64,000 bases of DNA from Nitrosomonas sp. sh817 (lineage in GTDB: Bacteria > Pseudomonadota > Gammaproteobacteria > Burkholderiales > Nitrosomonadaceae). Both the position numbers and the translations under genes were made by a program. Under the pieces are notes generated by a model. It searched no databases. It saw only the letters and a program-made list of their open reading frames with translations, and was not told the origin of the DNA. Shown in pieces: positions 19,231 through 28,788 of this stretch. Where the stretch lies: NCBI RefSeq assembly GCF_030908545.1, contig NZ_CP133083.1:1-64000 (forward strand), given 5' to 3'. Numbering within the stretch: the first letter of the stretch is position 1; every line of letters begins with the position of its first letter.

Positions 19231-21183
19231 ATGTATGAACAGATTTCACATTCTTTGCTCAATGACATTCTGGTTGAGGTAAAGAAAAAAACTAAGCCGC
19301 AAAATTTGCAATTTTTCTATACCCGGCTGGGAGCAAATTTCTACGCCATTTACTCGCTATTCAATACGCTTTATGGAGATCACCCGGATTTCAAGAAGCA
19401 CATGCTGCATTTAGTGGAAACACTAATGCGCCAATATATCAGCAGACCCAGTCATTTGAGGAAAACTGATCTGGAGCGGGAAAAAGATCACAACTGGTTT
19501 CTAAATCAGAAATGGGTCGGCATGGCATTGTACTGTAACGGATACGCTGACAACCTGAAGGATATGCAGTCCAAATTGAATTACCTGCAGGAATTGGGCG
19601 TTAATCTCGTGCACATCATGCCCATCTGCGATTGTCCCGAAGGCAAAAGTGATGGCGGTTATGCGGTAAGAGATTTTCGCAAGATTGATAGCCGCTTCGG
19701 TACCTTCGAGGATTTTGATGAATTGGTCACCAATCTAAAAAAACGTGACATGCTGCTGACCTTGGATGTGGTGGTCAATCATACTTCCGATCAGCACGAG
19801 TGGGCTAAGAAAGCACGTGGCGGCGATCAGGCCTATCAGGACTATTACTTCATCTTTAATGACAGGACGATTCCGGATATCTATGAAGAATCTATGCCGG
19901 AAATTTTTCCAGAAACCGCACCCGGCAACTTCACTTGGGATGAGGCGATGGGCAAATGGGTGATGACCGTGTTTAATCACTATCAATGGGATTTAAACTA
20001 CCGGAACCCAGCTGTTTTTATAGAGATGCTAGACATCATCCTGTTTTGGGCAAATCGAGGCGCGGATATTCTGCGGCTTGATGCCGTGGCATTCATGTGG
20101 AAGAAAATGGGCAGTTCTTGCCAGAATGAGCGCGAAGCGCACCTGATTTTGCAATTGATGAAGGATTGCTGCCAAGTTACCGCTCCCGGTGTGTTGTTTA
20201 TCGCGGAAGCCATTGTTGCGCCTACCGAGATAATCAAATACTTCGGTGAAGATGCCATCAATGCTAAAGAATGCGAGATCGCTTATAACGCAACTTTCAT
20301 GGCGTTGTTATGGGATGCAGTGGCGACAAAAAAATCGATATTGCTTAACAAAGGGATACAAAATATTCCTTCAAAACTTGAGCGGGCAACTTGGCTCAAT
20401 TATGTGCGCTGTCATGATGATATTGGCTGGGGTTTCAGCGACGACGACATTGTCACTGCTGGGTATGAGCCGCAGTCGCATCGACGCTTTTTAGTGGATT
20501 ATTTTACGGGAAATTACGAGGGATCTCTTGCGACCGGGCTTGCCTTCGGGAGAAATTCGCTAACCGGTGATGCACGTATCTCCGGGTCGCTGGCTTCACT
20601 TGCCGGGCTCCAGCGTGCACTGAAAAATAACGACCCCGATGCCATTAATATGGCCATCAAAATTATTCTCCTATTACACGGAATGATCCTTTCCTTTGGC
20701 GGTATTCCGATGCTTTACTACGGAGATGCCATTGGAACGCTCAATGATGATTCCTACCTTAATGATGAATCAAAAAACGATGACAGCCGCTGGATACACC
20801 GTCCGAAGATGGATTGGAAAAAAGCTTTGCAAAGAACACAACCAGGAACAGTTGAGTACAGCATCTTCAATGCAGTAAAGAAAATGATTTCTATACGCAA
20901 GGAAATACCAGCATTTGCAGATAGAAACAATCGGGAGTTATTGAGCGTAGATAACCCCCATCTTTTTGTGTTTTCACGGTTTGATCAAATCAATAGCAGT
21001 TCGAGAGTTTTAGTCATTGGAAACTTTGATGAGGAGTCGCAATTCTTGAATTTATCGCCTTTGCAGCATATGGGTTTTTTTCAGTACGATTCAGTCAAAA
21101 ATTTATGTAATGGAGAATCTTTGCCAATAAGGAGTGAAAATCTAATGATTCCCGCCCGGTCTTTCTACTGGCTGCAGACATAA
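19231..21183 (+). CDS. ams: Amylosucrase (GH13)
   Basis: Transfers glucose from sucrose onto an alpha-glucan and releases fructose; it can also hydrolyse sucrose. The 650-residue length and layout match characterised amylosucrases: N-terminal helical domain, (beta/alpha)8 barrel with VVNHTSDQHEW, nucleophile D284 in ILRLDAVAF, acid/base E326 in FIAEAIV, and the H395-D396 dyad. These positions fall within two or three residues of those in the Neisseria enzyme. It starts 18 bases after sps. Together with the kinase it closes a make-and-recycle loop for sucrose. Confidence 0.94.
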   Translation: MYEQISHSLLNDILVEVKKKTKPQNLQFFYTRLGANFYAIYSLFNTLYGDHPDFKKHMLHLVETLMRQYISRPSHLRKTDLEREKDHNWFLNQKWVGMALYCNGYADNLKDMQSKLNYLQELGVNLVHIMPICDCPEGKSDGGYAVRDFRKIDSRFGTFEDFDELVTNLKKRDMLLTLDVVVNHTSDQHEWAKKARGGDQAYQDYYFIFNDRTIPDIYEESMPEIFPETAPGNFTWDEAMGKWVMTVFNHYQWDLNYRNPAVFIEMLDIILFWANRGADILRLDAVAFMWKKMGSSCQNEREAHLILQLMKDCCQVTAPGVLFIAEAIVAPTEIIKYFGEDAINAKECEIAYNATFMALLWDAVATKKSILLNKGIQNIPSKLERATWLNYVRCHDDIGWGFSDDDIVTAGYEPQSHRRFLVDYFTGNYEGSLATGLAFGRNSLTGDARISGSLASLAGLQRALKNNDPDAINMAIKIILLLHGMILSFGGIPMLYYGDAIGTLNDDSYLNDESKNDDSRWIHRPKMDWKKALQRTQPGTVEYSIFNAVKKMISIRKEIPAFADRNNRELLSVDNPHLFVFSRFDQINSSSRVLVIGNFDEESQFLNLSPLQHMGFFQYDSVKNLCNGESLPIRSENLMIPARSFYWLQT

Positions 21184-21308
21184 CCGGCCCTGAAAAAGTA
21201 AATAAAATGTAGGAACGCACGGCGATTGAAACCATTATCGATCATCTCGAACCGGATTATGGAATGGCGATGATTTTCATGGATTCCGCCGAAGCGTAAA
21301 AATAGAAA

Positions 21309-22238
21309 TCAGCGTTCTGAAGCCAGGTATTGATTGCCAATTTCTGCGGTTTCTTCAGCATCGGTTTGTAACAGTTCTTCGATATTGGGTTCGAAGGTTT
21401 CGTCGTCGAAAGCGATATCGCCGTTTTCAAATGGCCGGTCCTGTACTTTGAGGTTTTTAAAATCGTAGCGGGAGGTATCGGCCAGATGCGACAGTTGCAC
21501 GTTTTGCAGGGAACGGAACATGGTTTCCAGCCGGCCCGGAAATTTTTTATCCCATTGTTGCATCATCTCTTTGATGACCTGGCGTTGCAAATTCGGTTGC
21601 GATCCGCATAAATTGCACGGGATGATCGGAAAATCAGCCACTGCCGCGTATGCCGCCAGATCTTTTTCCTTGCAATAAGCTAATGGCCGGATCACGATAT
21701 GCTGACCGTCGTCACTGACCAGCTTGGGCGGCATTGCTTTGAGTTTTCCGCCATAAAACATGTTCAAGAACAGCGTTTCCAGGATGTCGTCGCGATGATG
21801 ACCCAGCGCGATCTTAGTCGCGCCCAACTCTCCGGCGACACGGTACAGCACGCCGCGGCGTAACCGGGAACACAGGCTGCAAGTGGTTTTACCGTCGGCA
21901 ATGACGCGCTTCACGACGCTGTAGGTATCCTGCTCCACGATGCGGAACGGCATGCCGATGCGGGTTAAATATTCCGGCAGCACTTGCTCGGGAAATCCGG
22001 GTTGTTTCTGATCGAGGTTGACCGCAATCAATTCGAATTCCAGCGGCGCGTGCGCTTGCAGATTGCGCAAAATATCCAGCAGCGCATAACTGTCCTTGCC
22101 GCCGGATAGACATACCATCACCCGGTCACCGGCTTCGATCATATTGAAATCCGCGATTGCCGATCCCACAAATCTCCGTAAACGCTTTTGCAGCTTATTG
22201 GCATTATATTGTTGTTTTTTTTGCATGCTGTTACACAA
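21309..22238 (-). CDS. ttcA: tRNA 2-thiocytidine(32) synthetase TtcA
   Basis: Thiolates C32 of certain tRNAs using ATP and an iron-sulfur cluster. The 309-residue protein has the PP-loop ATPase motif [15 protein letters not shown], the central CxxC ([12 protein letters not shown]), [14 protein letters not shown] and the second Cys pair in [10 protein letters not shown] start four codons downstream (MQKKQQYN) is equally possible. Convergent with amylosucrase across 125 bases that hold no supported gene. Confidence 0.95.
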   Translation of the reverse strand: MCNSMQKKQQYNANKLQKRLRRFVGSAIADFNMIEAGDRVMVCLSGGKDSYALLDILRNLQAHAPLEFELIAVNLDQKQPGFPEQVLPEYLTRIGMPFRIVEQDTYSVVKRVIADGKTTCSLCSRLRRGVLYRVAGELGATKIALGHHRDDILETLFLNMFYGGKLKAMPPKLVSDDGQHIVIRPLAYCKEKDLAAYAAVADFPIIPCNLCGSQPNLQRQVIKEMMQQWDKKFPGRLETMFRSLQNVQLSHLADTSRYDFKNLKVQDRPFENGDIAFDDETFEPNIEELLQTDAEETAEIGNQYLASER

Positions 22239-22385
22239 ATTGGATGAAGAAAGTCACAAGAGAATTGATTCGAGCCGGTATCATGCGCGCTGCGTTTATT
22301 CGACAAACGGGTTGGAACAATTTAGCATAGCCGCATTCTAATTAAGTTGGACAGTTGGATAGAAGGTCATTTTCAGGGGAACTCC

Positions 22386-22838
22386 ATGAATAAAATTATA
22401 CCATTGGTAATCTTGGCCTTGTTTTCAACCCATAGCGCCGCGGCTGCAAATCATATCCCGCTGGAATTGGATATTGGCAAACCCGGCGATGCCGATAAAG
22501 TATCGCATACTATTAAACTGACGCAGGTGGATAATATGTTTTTGCCGGCGGAGGTTCGAGTAAAGGAAGGCGAAACAATCCGGCTCGTGATCAAAAACGG
22601 CGGCAATCACAAGCATGAAATGTTGATTGGTTCGATGGCGGAACTCAAGAAAGTTGCTAATATGCGGCGGATGTATCCGGACAAGGAACATGCGGAAGCG
22701 CACTTGGTGCAGCTTGAGCCCGGCGAGCAAAAGGAACTGGTCTGGCAATTTACGACAGCGGGAACCGTTGATTTTGCATGTCCGTTGCCCGGTCATTTTA
22801 AAAAAATGCGTGGAAAAATTATCGTGGAGAAGAAATGA
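22386..22838 (+). CDS. Periplasmic cupredoxin-like copper protein
   Basis: A 150-residue protein with a signal peptide (cleavage near AAA-NHI) and a cupredoxin fold. Likely copper ligands: H75 or H77 (NHKHEM) and the C-terminal set C132-PLPG-H137-FKK-M141, the classic Cys-His-Met loop of type 1 copper sites. ATG 22386 is preceded by AGGGGA; an in-frame TTG upstream is rejected. It overlaps the next gene by four bases (ATGA). It may carry electrons or deliver copper; the operon with DUF411 and cytochrome c supports a copper/redox role. Confidence 0.87.
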   Translation: MNKIIPLVILALFSTHSAAAANHIPLELDIGKPGDADKVSHTIKLTQVDNMFLPAEVRVKEGETIRLVIKNGGNHKHEMLIGSMAELKKVANMRRMYPDKEHAEAHLVQLEPGEQKELVWQFTTAGTVDFACPLPGHFKKMRGKIIVEKK

Positions 22839-23374
22839 ATTTAAAAATGAGAAGCTTATTGGTTGGATCGTTGATGACTTTCGGTATGTCCGGTATTGCC
22901 TTGCAGGCAGCGGCCACGACAACGGTAGAAGTGTATAAAAGTCCAACGTGCGGTTGCTGCGCGAAGTGGGTGGATCATATGCGGGATCATGGGTTTACTG
23001 TAAAAACGCATGATGTCGGTAATAAGGAAATCCGAAAAAAATCCGGACTTTCCGAATCGGTCGGATCATGCCACACTGCTTTGGTAAATGGCTATGCGAT
23101 TGAGGGGCATGTGCCGGCACCGGATATTATCCGCTTGCTGAAAGAAAAGCCGAAAGCGGTCGGATTGGCGGTACCCGATATGCCGCATGGATCGCCAGGT
23201 ATGGAAGGCTCGCGCAGCGATCCCTATAATGTTTTATTGATTACCGAGCGCGACCAGTCGCGTAAGGATGCAACCATCTACAACCGCTACGATCCTTATG
23301 CCAAGAAAGCGGTGCATTCGGAACCGGCTAAACCGGAAGCCGGACAGCACGGTTCTGTCATGCGTTTAAAATAA
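22835..23374 (+). CDS. DUF411 metal-binding periplasmic protein
   Basis: A 179-residue exported protein (signal peptide to about residue 26) with the DUF411 core: thioredoxin-like VEVYKSPTCGCCAKWVDHM with a CGCC motif, and a later SCHTALVNGYAIEGHVPA. DUF411 proteins accompany copper-resistance genes. The C-terminal 50 residues are a family-untypical extension rich in Asp, Tyr and Lys ending in a His/Gly tail. Start overlaps the cupredoxin stop, so the two are translationally coupled. Role in copper handling is inferred. Confidence 0.88.
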   Translation: MNLKMRSLLVGSLMTFGMSGIALQAAATTTVEVYKSPTCGCCAKWVDHMRDHGFTVKTHDVGNKEIRKKSGLSESVGSCHTALVNGYAIEGHVPAPDIIRLLKEKPKAVGLAVPDMPHGSPGMEGSRSDPYNVLLITERDQSRKDATIYNRYDPYAKKAVHSEPAKPEAGQHGSVMRLK

Positions 23375-23386
23375 TTCCGTCTTGCT

Positions 23387-23857
23387 ATGAATTTTCGCAG
23401 TCAGTTGTTGAGCGGGGCCGCCGCAGCATTATTGATCGGCTGCGGCGATGCAGCACCGCCCGTGCCGTTGTCCTGGAAGCAATTAAGCGGTGCTGATACC
23501 GCGTTGGTCAAAAGAGATTTCGATCCGGCGCAAATTCAGCGTGGCGAGAGTGTTTACAACGCTAACTGTGTTGGATGCCATGGTCCTGGTGGCACCGCTA
23601 CGCCGGAGTGGCGTAAGCCGGGGCCGGATGGAAAATATCCGCCGCCGCCGCTGGATAGCTCGGCGCATGCCTGGCATCATTCGACGGAAGTGCTGAAGAA
23701 AACGATTCTGAAAGGCACGCCGCCTGAGATCGGTTCGATGCCCGCATGGGAAGGCAAACTGACGGAACAACAAGTCGACGATGTCATCGTCTGGATCAAA
23801 TCACTGTGGTCTGACGAAATTTATGATCTTTGGTACAAAAATTTTGAAGGCAAATAA
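23387..23857 (+). CDS. Class I cytochrome c, predicted lipoprotein
   Basis: A 156-residue single-haem cytochrome: C61-VG-C64-H65 haem attachment and a likely distal ligand M118 in IGSMPAW. The N-terminus (LLSGAAAALLIGCG) is a lipoprotein signal with Cys at about residue 19, so the protein is probably tethered to a membrane. It lies 12 bases after the DUF411 gene and completes a copper/redox operon. It may accept electrons from the cupredoxin. Confidence 0.88.
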   Translation: MNFRSQLLSGAAAALLIGCGDAAPPVPLSWKQLSGADTALVKRDFDPAQIQRGESVYNANCVGCHGPGGTATPEWRKPGPDGKYPPPPLDSSAHAWHHSTEVLKKTILKGTPPEIGSMPAWEGKLTEQQVDDVIVWIKSLWSDEIYDLWYKNFEGK

Positions 23858-23873
23858 CCAATCGGCACGAAAA

Positions 23874-24281
23874 CTATTCGTCCGCTTTCTTATTTTTTAG
23901 TAAATCCATCTGCTCCAAAATCTGCTGCTTTTCATTTTCCAGCTCTTGATAGCGCGCATACAGCCGGTCTAAGTCGGCGGAATATTGACTGACACGCGCT
24001 TGCTTTGCCTGCTGACGTTGCATCAAATCATTATAGTTCGGTATTGGAATGCTCTGCCCCGGCGTGCTCGGCAGCGGCACGTTCATGGAAGGCTCGGAAG
24101 CATCGTTGCGGCGTAATTCCTGAACCATCAGGAATTGCTGATAAACCGACTGCGATTCCTGATGCACCCGCTCCAACGCGGTTTCCAACTGTTTCAACTG
24201 CGTTTGTTCGGCGGATTTTTCCGCATCGGCCAGAACAGCGGTGGTGAAAGTCAGTACTAGAAAAACAAGAATGGTTTTCAT
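23874..24281 (-). CDS. Periplasmic coiled-coil protein of unknown function
   Basis: 135 residues with a signal peptide (MKTILVFLVLTFTTAVLA) followed by two helical stretches of heptad character (about 25-60 and 90-130) separated by a Pro-rich linker (VPLPSTPGQSIPIPN). No enzymatic motif. Convergent with the cytochrome gene at 16 bases. Possibly a structural envelope protein; family not recognised. Confidence 0.65.
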   Translation of the reverse strand: MKTILVFLVLTFTTAVLADAEKSAEQTQLKQLETALERVHQESQSVYQQFLMVQELRRNDASEPSMNVPLPSTPGQSIPIPNYNDLMQRQQAKQARVSQYSADLDRLYARYQELENEKQQILEQMDLLKNKKADE

Positions 24282-24425
24282 GGAGATTAAGTGCTTAATA
24301 ATGAATTTGTTATTGCAAGCGGACGAGCATATTATATTTTATTTGACCGGCATTTTTTGTTTTTCTGTTTGCGAGTGGTTGCGGTTAATCTGATTCGAAA
24401 GATGTGCTGGTTTTCGGGCGGCTGA

Positions 24426-24441
24426 TGTGATTTTTATCACA
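24426..24441. promoter_or_regulatory. CRP/FNR-type binding site upstream of the tyrosinase gene
   Basis: TGTGA-TTTTTA-TCACA is a perfect match to the CRP consensus (TGTGA-N6-TCACA), 131 bases before the ATG at 24572. Downstream, ATCGTGAT 24464-24471 and ATCACGAT 24512-24519 form a second, widely spaced inverted repeat. The rest of the 290-base intergenic stretch shows no gene. A Crp/Fnr-family regulator is inferred. Confidence 0.55.
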
Positions 24442-24571
24442 GCAAAGCATAAAACGACTGTGTATCGTGATTTATCTGCAGTCGACGGCGATGAATAATT
24501 TCAGCAACCTGATCACGATGTAACGAGTTAATCGCCGCTGATGACTTAACGATTCATCAACGGAGGGCATC

Positions 24572-27316
24572 ATGGGAATCAGAAAAAATGCGAAGTTTTT
24601 AACGGCTACCGAACAGGAAAATTTTGTCAAAGCTTGCGTATTGATGAAAGCCGATATCGTCAACCCGGCTGCGCCAGCCGCCAATCAGTACAGCAAGTGG
24701 GATGAATATGTCGCGATTCATGCCATGATCCAGGATGCATTTGCACCCGGCGCGGCCAGTGTGAATTTCGGTCATGGCGGTAGCGGCGCCTATAGCTTTT
24801 TAAGCTGGCATCGCTATTTTCTTTATCGTTTTGAGCAGGATTTGCAGAGTTATGTACCGGGTGTGATGCTGCCGTATTGGGACTGGACCGATCCCGCTTC
24901 CATCATGACCGATACTTTTTTAGGTCCGAACGGCACGAATCTTTCCGGCAATGTCATTCAACGCGGTTACTTTGCGTTTGACATGCCCGGAGTAGGCAAT
25001 AACACCACACCGTTACCGGCCTGGTGGCCAGCGAGTCTAAATGGCTGGAGATTATCCGGCATGTTCGGCTCGACTTTTACCGGCGGCTTGCGGCGGCGCA
25101 CCGGCAACGTTTCCGGCTTGCCGAGCTTGAACGATATCCGTACCACGTTGAGCCGTAGCACTTATCCGTCTTTTCAAAATACCAGTGAAAGCGGTGCCGG
25201 ATTGGCATCCGGGAATCAAATGCACAATGGCATGCATGTCTGGGTCGGCGGCGGCACAACAACTGCAAACCGCGGCCATATGTATTTCCCGGAAGTATCG
25301 CCGTTCGATCCCTTCTTTTATTTACATCATTGCAATATCGATCGTTTGTGGGCGATGTGGCAAATGGACGGACATCAAACCGATTACCCGGCGAGCGGCG
25401 GCGATTCGCAGCACCACCGCAACGATATCATGTACCCTTGGACTGGCGGTGCAGCCGGATACGGTACCGGCCATCCGCTGACGTCATCGATACCGATGCC
25501 TGATTTCAGCGCTTTAGGTGCGCAGCACAACGTCGATACCCTCGATTTCCGCAATGCCTTCGGCTATACCTACGACACCATCGCGATTATCGGTATCGGT
25601 CTGGATAGAACCGGCAGCATGAACGGATTAACGCCGGATCCAATGGTTACGATGCAACCGGACGTGACCAAATGGGAAGCGGCGAAACGGGGCGTGGCCG
25701 CTTTTCTGCAAGATTGCGAGACGGTGCAAGACAGTGGTGCGATTTATGTCCTGGGCGGCATCAAAACATTCAGAAGTTTGGTTGGTAACCAGTTCGATCC
25801 GGTATTCGCCGCGCCGGGCTACGGCCTGATAAAAGCCGGCACGACCTTCAGCCGGGCCACGTTCGATGCAAACATCGCAACGATGTCTCCAGGCGGCGGA
25901 ACACCATTGGCCGATGCCTTGCAACATGTGCAGACGACATTGGTGGAGCCGCCGTTTGGCGGAATTCCTGCGGACGAGCAACGCTACCTGGCAATGTTAA
26001 CGGACGGCATGCTGACCACCGGATCGCCGATGAACTCGATACCGGATGGCAGTTTCAGCCGCACAGCGATCTTCGCGATGGGATTCGGGACAGGCGCCGA
26101 TGTCGATTACGCGACACTGGCCTCGCTGGTTGCCAAGGGCAAAACCCTGACGACCCAGCAAGTATTTCATGGTGAAAATGCTGGGACCATCGACAAGTTT
26201 TATTCCAATGCGTTGGCAAGCGCTATCGGATTTACCAGCGTATTCGATCCGGTTGTCGAACTTTTCGCCGGCGAGCATACGCATCTGGATTTTACCGCCA
26301 CATCTGCCGACGATACTTTCTTGGTGACCGTGCAAGGCATGGACTTTCAGGATAAAAACTGGTCGTTCACGATGCATGGCCCCGACGGGCAAATAGTATA
26401 TGGCGATGAACATGAGCATCCGCATAACGGCTGTCATGACTGCTGCGAGAAGCCATACATTACCAGCCGCCGTTCAAATGGGCGGCTATCGTTGATTATC
26501 CAACGCGGCAATACCGGCAAAAACTGCTGGGTGGGCAATTGGCGGCTGATGATTTCCTACAAAGCCAAACAGCTCGACAAAATGCTTATGCCGTCGATCG
26601 GAGAGTTATTGATCCCGGTTGCGGCGGGTGCAATACGCGGAGAGCGCTACAGCCGATTACTCATCAGTCAGAAGCTGCGGAAACCTTCCCGCAGCATTGC
26701 TAAGAATCGTCAACACGGCTTGGATACCCGGCCAATTAGCACCAACAGCGACAACAGTGATGCCTGTAACGCGGTGGTCAATATCTATGCCCGCACCCAT
26801 CTGAAAACCGATGTATTGTTCGATCGAATGATCAAACCGGGCGATGAGTTGAAATTTGTCATTAAAGCGCACAGTCTTTCCGGCGGTGCGATCGCCAATC
26901 AAAAAGGCTTTGCCAGAGTCATTTCTCCCGCGTTCGATGTGGCGGACATTCTGCCGAAAGATAAGGTGATGGATATGGTCAAGCAGCTTGAAACATCCAA
27001 ACGGTTTTCCGCCAAAATGGATACCGCTCTGCTGCTGGCAAGGTTTGAACGGGACAAGAAATTCGTCGATTTCATAAAAGACAGCGAAGCGGAAATTGTT
27101 ATTCACGGCGACAGTCCGATGCATTCGCACATCGCCGATACGAAGATACCGGGCATGTATCATTTGGGGATTTGTATTGAAGGTCTGTATTTGCCGGGCG
27201 GCGGCAACGCAATTGCAACGGATGATCATCATCACAGCGCGGCATTGCAAGGTGATGATGACGACTATGAAGCATTCTCGCGCTTACTGAATATTTCAGT
27301 CGCCGTGGTGAAATAG
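24572..27316 (+). CDS. Tyrosinase-type type-3 copper oxidase fused to a vWA domain
   Basis: 914 residues in three parts. Residues about 40-260 are a tyrosinase domain: CuA ligands H50, H68 and H80 (FLSWHRYFLYRFE), CuB ligands H218, H222 and H252/H253 (FFYLHHCNIDRLWAMWQ). Residues about 335-545 resemble a von Willebrand A domain with a near-MIDAS motif D345-x-T347-G-S349 and later ADEQRYLAMLTDG. The remaining 370 residues are unrecognised beta-rich sequence ending in an Asp/His-rich tail (DDHHHS, GDDDDYE). No signal peptide is evident, although tyrosinases can be exported with a partner. GGAGGGC precedes the ATG. It would oxidise phenols to quinones; the vWA part may bind a protein partner or metal. 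Confidence 0.88.
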   Translation: MGIRKNAKFLTATEQENFVKACVLMKADIVNPAAPAANQYSKWDEYVAIHAMIQDAFAPGAASVNFGHGGSGAYSFLSWHRYFLYRFEQDLQSYVPGVMLPYWDWTDPASIMTDTFLGPNGTNLSGNVIQRGYFAFDMPGVGNNTTPLPAWWPASLNGWRLSGMFGSTFTGGLRRRTGNVSGLPSLNDIRTTLSRSTYPSFQNTSESGAGLASGNQMHNGMHVWVGGGTTTANRGHMYFPEVSPFDPFFYLHHCNIDRLWAMWQMDGHQTDYPASGGDSQHHRNDIMYPWTGGAAGYGTGHPLTSSIPMPDFSALGAQHNVDTLDFRNAFGYTYDTIAIIGIGLDRTGSMNGLTPDPMVTMQPDVTKWEAAKRGVAAFLQDCETVQDSGAIYVLGGIKTFRSLVGNQFDPVFAAPGYGLIKAGTTFSRATFDANIATMSPGGGTPLADALQHVQTTLVEPPFGGIPADEQRYLAMLTDGMLTTGSPMNSIPDGSFSRTAIFAMGFGTGADVDYATLASLVAKGKTLTTQQVFHGENAGTIDKFYSNALASAIGFTSVFDPVVELFAGEHTHLDFTATSADDTFLVTVQGMDFQDKNWSFTMHGPDGQIVYGDEHEHPHNGCHDCCEKPYITSRRSNGRLSLIIQRGNTGKNCWVGNWRLMISYKAKQLDKMLMPSIGELLIPVAAGAIRGERYSRLLISQKLRKPSRSIAKNRQHGLDTRPISTNSDNSDACNAVVNIYARTHLKTDVLFDRMIKPGDELKFVIKAHSLSGGAIANQKGFARVISPAFDVADILPKDKVMDMVKQLETSKRFSAKMDTALLLARFERDKKFVDFIKDSEAEIVIHGDSPMHSHIADTKIPGMYHLGICIEGLYLPGGGNAIATDDHHHSAALQGDDDDYEAFSRLLNISVAVVK

Positions 27317-27414
27317 AGAAAAGTTGGCGGCAGCGGCTGCCTTTTCGCAGCTTTTGATGCGATGTCCGTCAGAACGTGCAGTTTACGGGCATCGCGTAGT
27401 GATGATGTTTTTCT

Positions 27415-27867
27415 TTAACTCTGCACCCACGGCAGCCCGGCTGCTTTCCAGCCGGAAGCCTTGCCGCGCTGGCCGCTTTCATCCCGGTCGCCTTCGAAGC
27501 CCTCGAGAATGTTGTAGCATTCGGCAAAATCCATGTCGGTGGCAATCGCCGCCGCTTGGTTCGAACGCGCGCCGCTGCGGCAGATAAATAGCACCGGCAA
27601 CGATTTATCGACTTGGTTGGCCAGTTGATCGAGAAAATGCGGATTCGGTTGCATGCCGGGGTACGAACGCAATTCGATTTCGGTGGCGCCGGGAATACGG
27701 CCGACCCAATCCAATTCGGCGCGTGAACGCACATCAACCAGTTGCGCTTGCGCATGCTCCTGCAACACGCGGTAAGCTTCCATCGGCAGCAATGCGCCTT
27801 TGTAGGGAAGTCCCAATTCTTGCGCGCGTTGCTGCGCTTTTTCCAGTATTACTTCGAGTGTTTCCAT
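27415..27867 (-). CDS. Rhodanese-like sulfurtransferase
   Basis: A single rhodanese domain in about 150 residues: LVDVRSRAELDWVGRIPGA, then active-site loop ICRSGARSNQAA with the catalytic Cys, and a C-terminal NILEGFEGDRD. Such proteins move sulfane sulfur or serve thiol redox roles. ATG 27867 has AGGATC upstream; a start seven codons earlier at 27888 is also open. Divergent from the pseudouridine synthase gene. Confidence 0.9.
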   Translation of the reverse strand: METLEVILEKAQQRAQELGLPYKGALLPMEAYRVLQEHAQAQLVDVRSRAELDWVGRIPGATEIELRSYPGMQPNPHFLDQLANQVDKSLPVLFICRSGARSNQAAAIATDMDFAECYNILEGFEGDRDESGQRGKASGWKAAGLPWVQS

Positions 27868-27970
27868 AAATGATCCTAACAATGTCATGTAAAAAAGATC
27901 CAGCGATTACCTTTATAATGCCGGTAAAGCTAACTTCTCATTCCTCATATTGCCCATATTATAGCGTTTC

Positions 27971-28711
27971 ATGGAAAAAATCCGCTTATCCAAACTGATG
28001 TCGGAGCAAGGCATTTGCTCGCGCCGCGAAGCCGACCGTTTTATCGAACTCGGCTGGGTATTCGTCGACGGCGAGCGGATTTCCGAGCTCGGCACCAAAA
28101 TTTTTCCGACGCAGAAAATCACGCTGAATAGAGCGGCGCAAGCGCAGCAAACCGGTTTGGTGACGATTCTGCTCAACAAACCGGTCGGATATGTATCCGG
28201 GCAGCCGGAACCGGATTATCAACCGGCCGTGGTGCTGATCAAGCCGGAAAACCTGTTTACTCCGAAGCAACCGGCACAACCGGCCAAACGTTTTCAGCCT
28301 GCGCACCTGAAAAATCTTGCGCCCGCCGGGCGGCTCGATATCGATTCGCAAGGTTTGCTGGTATTCACGCAGGATGGCCGTATCGCCAAGCAACTGATCG
28401 GTGAGGATTCCCGCATTGAAAAGGAATACCTGGTGCGGGTCGAAGGCAACCTGCCGCCCGCCAAGCTGGCGTTGCTGAATCATGGCTTGAGCCTCGACGG
28501 CCAGGCATTGAAACCGGCGCAAGTGAGCTGGCAAAATCAGGATCAACTGCGCTTTATTCTGCAAGAAGGTAAAAAACGCCAAATCCGCCGCATGTGCGAA
28601 CTGGTGGGTCTTAAAGTGACTGGTTTGAAGCGCGTGCGCATCGGTCGCATCAAATTGCGCGATTTACCGGAGGGAAAGTGGCGTTATTTGCAGGATGGTG
28701 AAATTTTTTGA
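27971..28711 (+). CDS. RsuA/RluF-family 23S rRNA pseudouridine synthase
   Basis: Converts a specific uridine of 23S rRNA (or tRNA) to pseudouridine. The 246-residue protein has an N-terminal S4 RNA-binding domain ([22 protein letters not shown]), then the catalytic motif [15 protein letters not shown] with the essential Asp, KEYLVRVEG, and the C-terminal [18 protein letters not shown]. An unusual Pro/Gln-rich insert ([15 protein letters not shown]) sits between the KPVG and GRLD motifs. RluF-like is the best guess; the target base cannot be read from sequence. Confidence 0.88.
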   Translation: MEKIRLSKLMSEQGICSRREADRFIELGWVFVDGERISELGTKIFPTQKITLNRAAQAQQTGLVTILLNKPVGYVSGQPEPDYQPAVVLIKPENLFTPKQPAQPAKRFQPAHLKNLAPAGRLDIDSQGLLVFTQDGRIAKQLIGEDSRIEKEYLVRVEGNLPPAKLALLNHGLSLDGQALKPAQVSWQNQDQLRFILQEGKKRQIRRMCELVGLKVTGLKRVRIGRIKLRDLPEGKWRYLQDGEIF

Positions 28712-28788
28712 TGTGATAGTTTATTGCTGATGCACTGTATTTTCTTTATGACAGGGCGCCTATCACTCCTTTCATGCGGGAACAAGCA

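Noticed and set aside
21184..21308. Short coding remnant after amylosucrase (AIETIIDHLEPDYG...)
   Set aside because: Only about 30 codons open, no start or ribosome site; not enough to call a gene.
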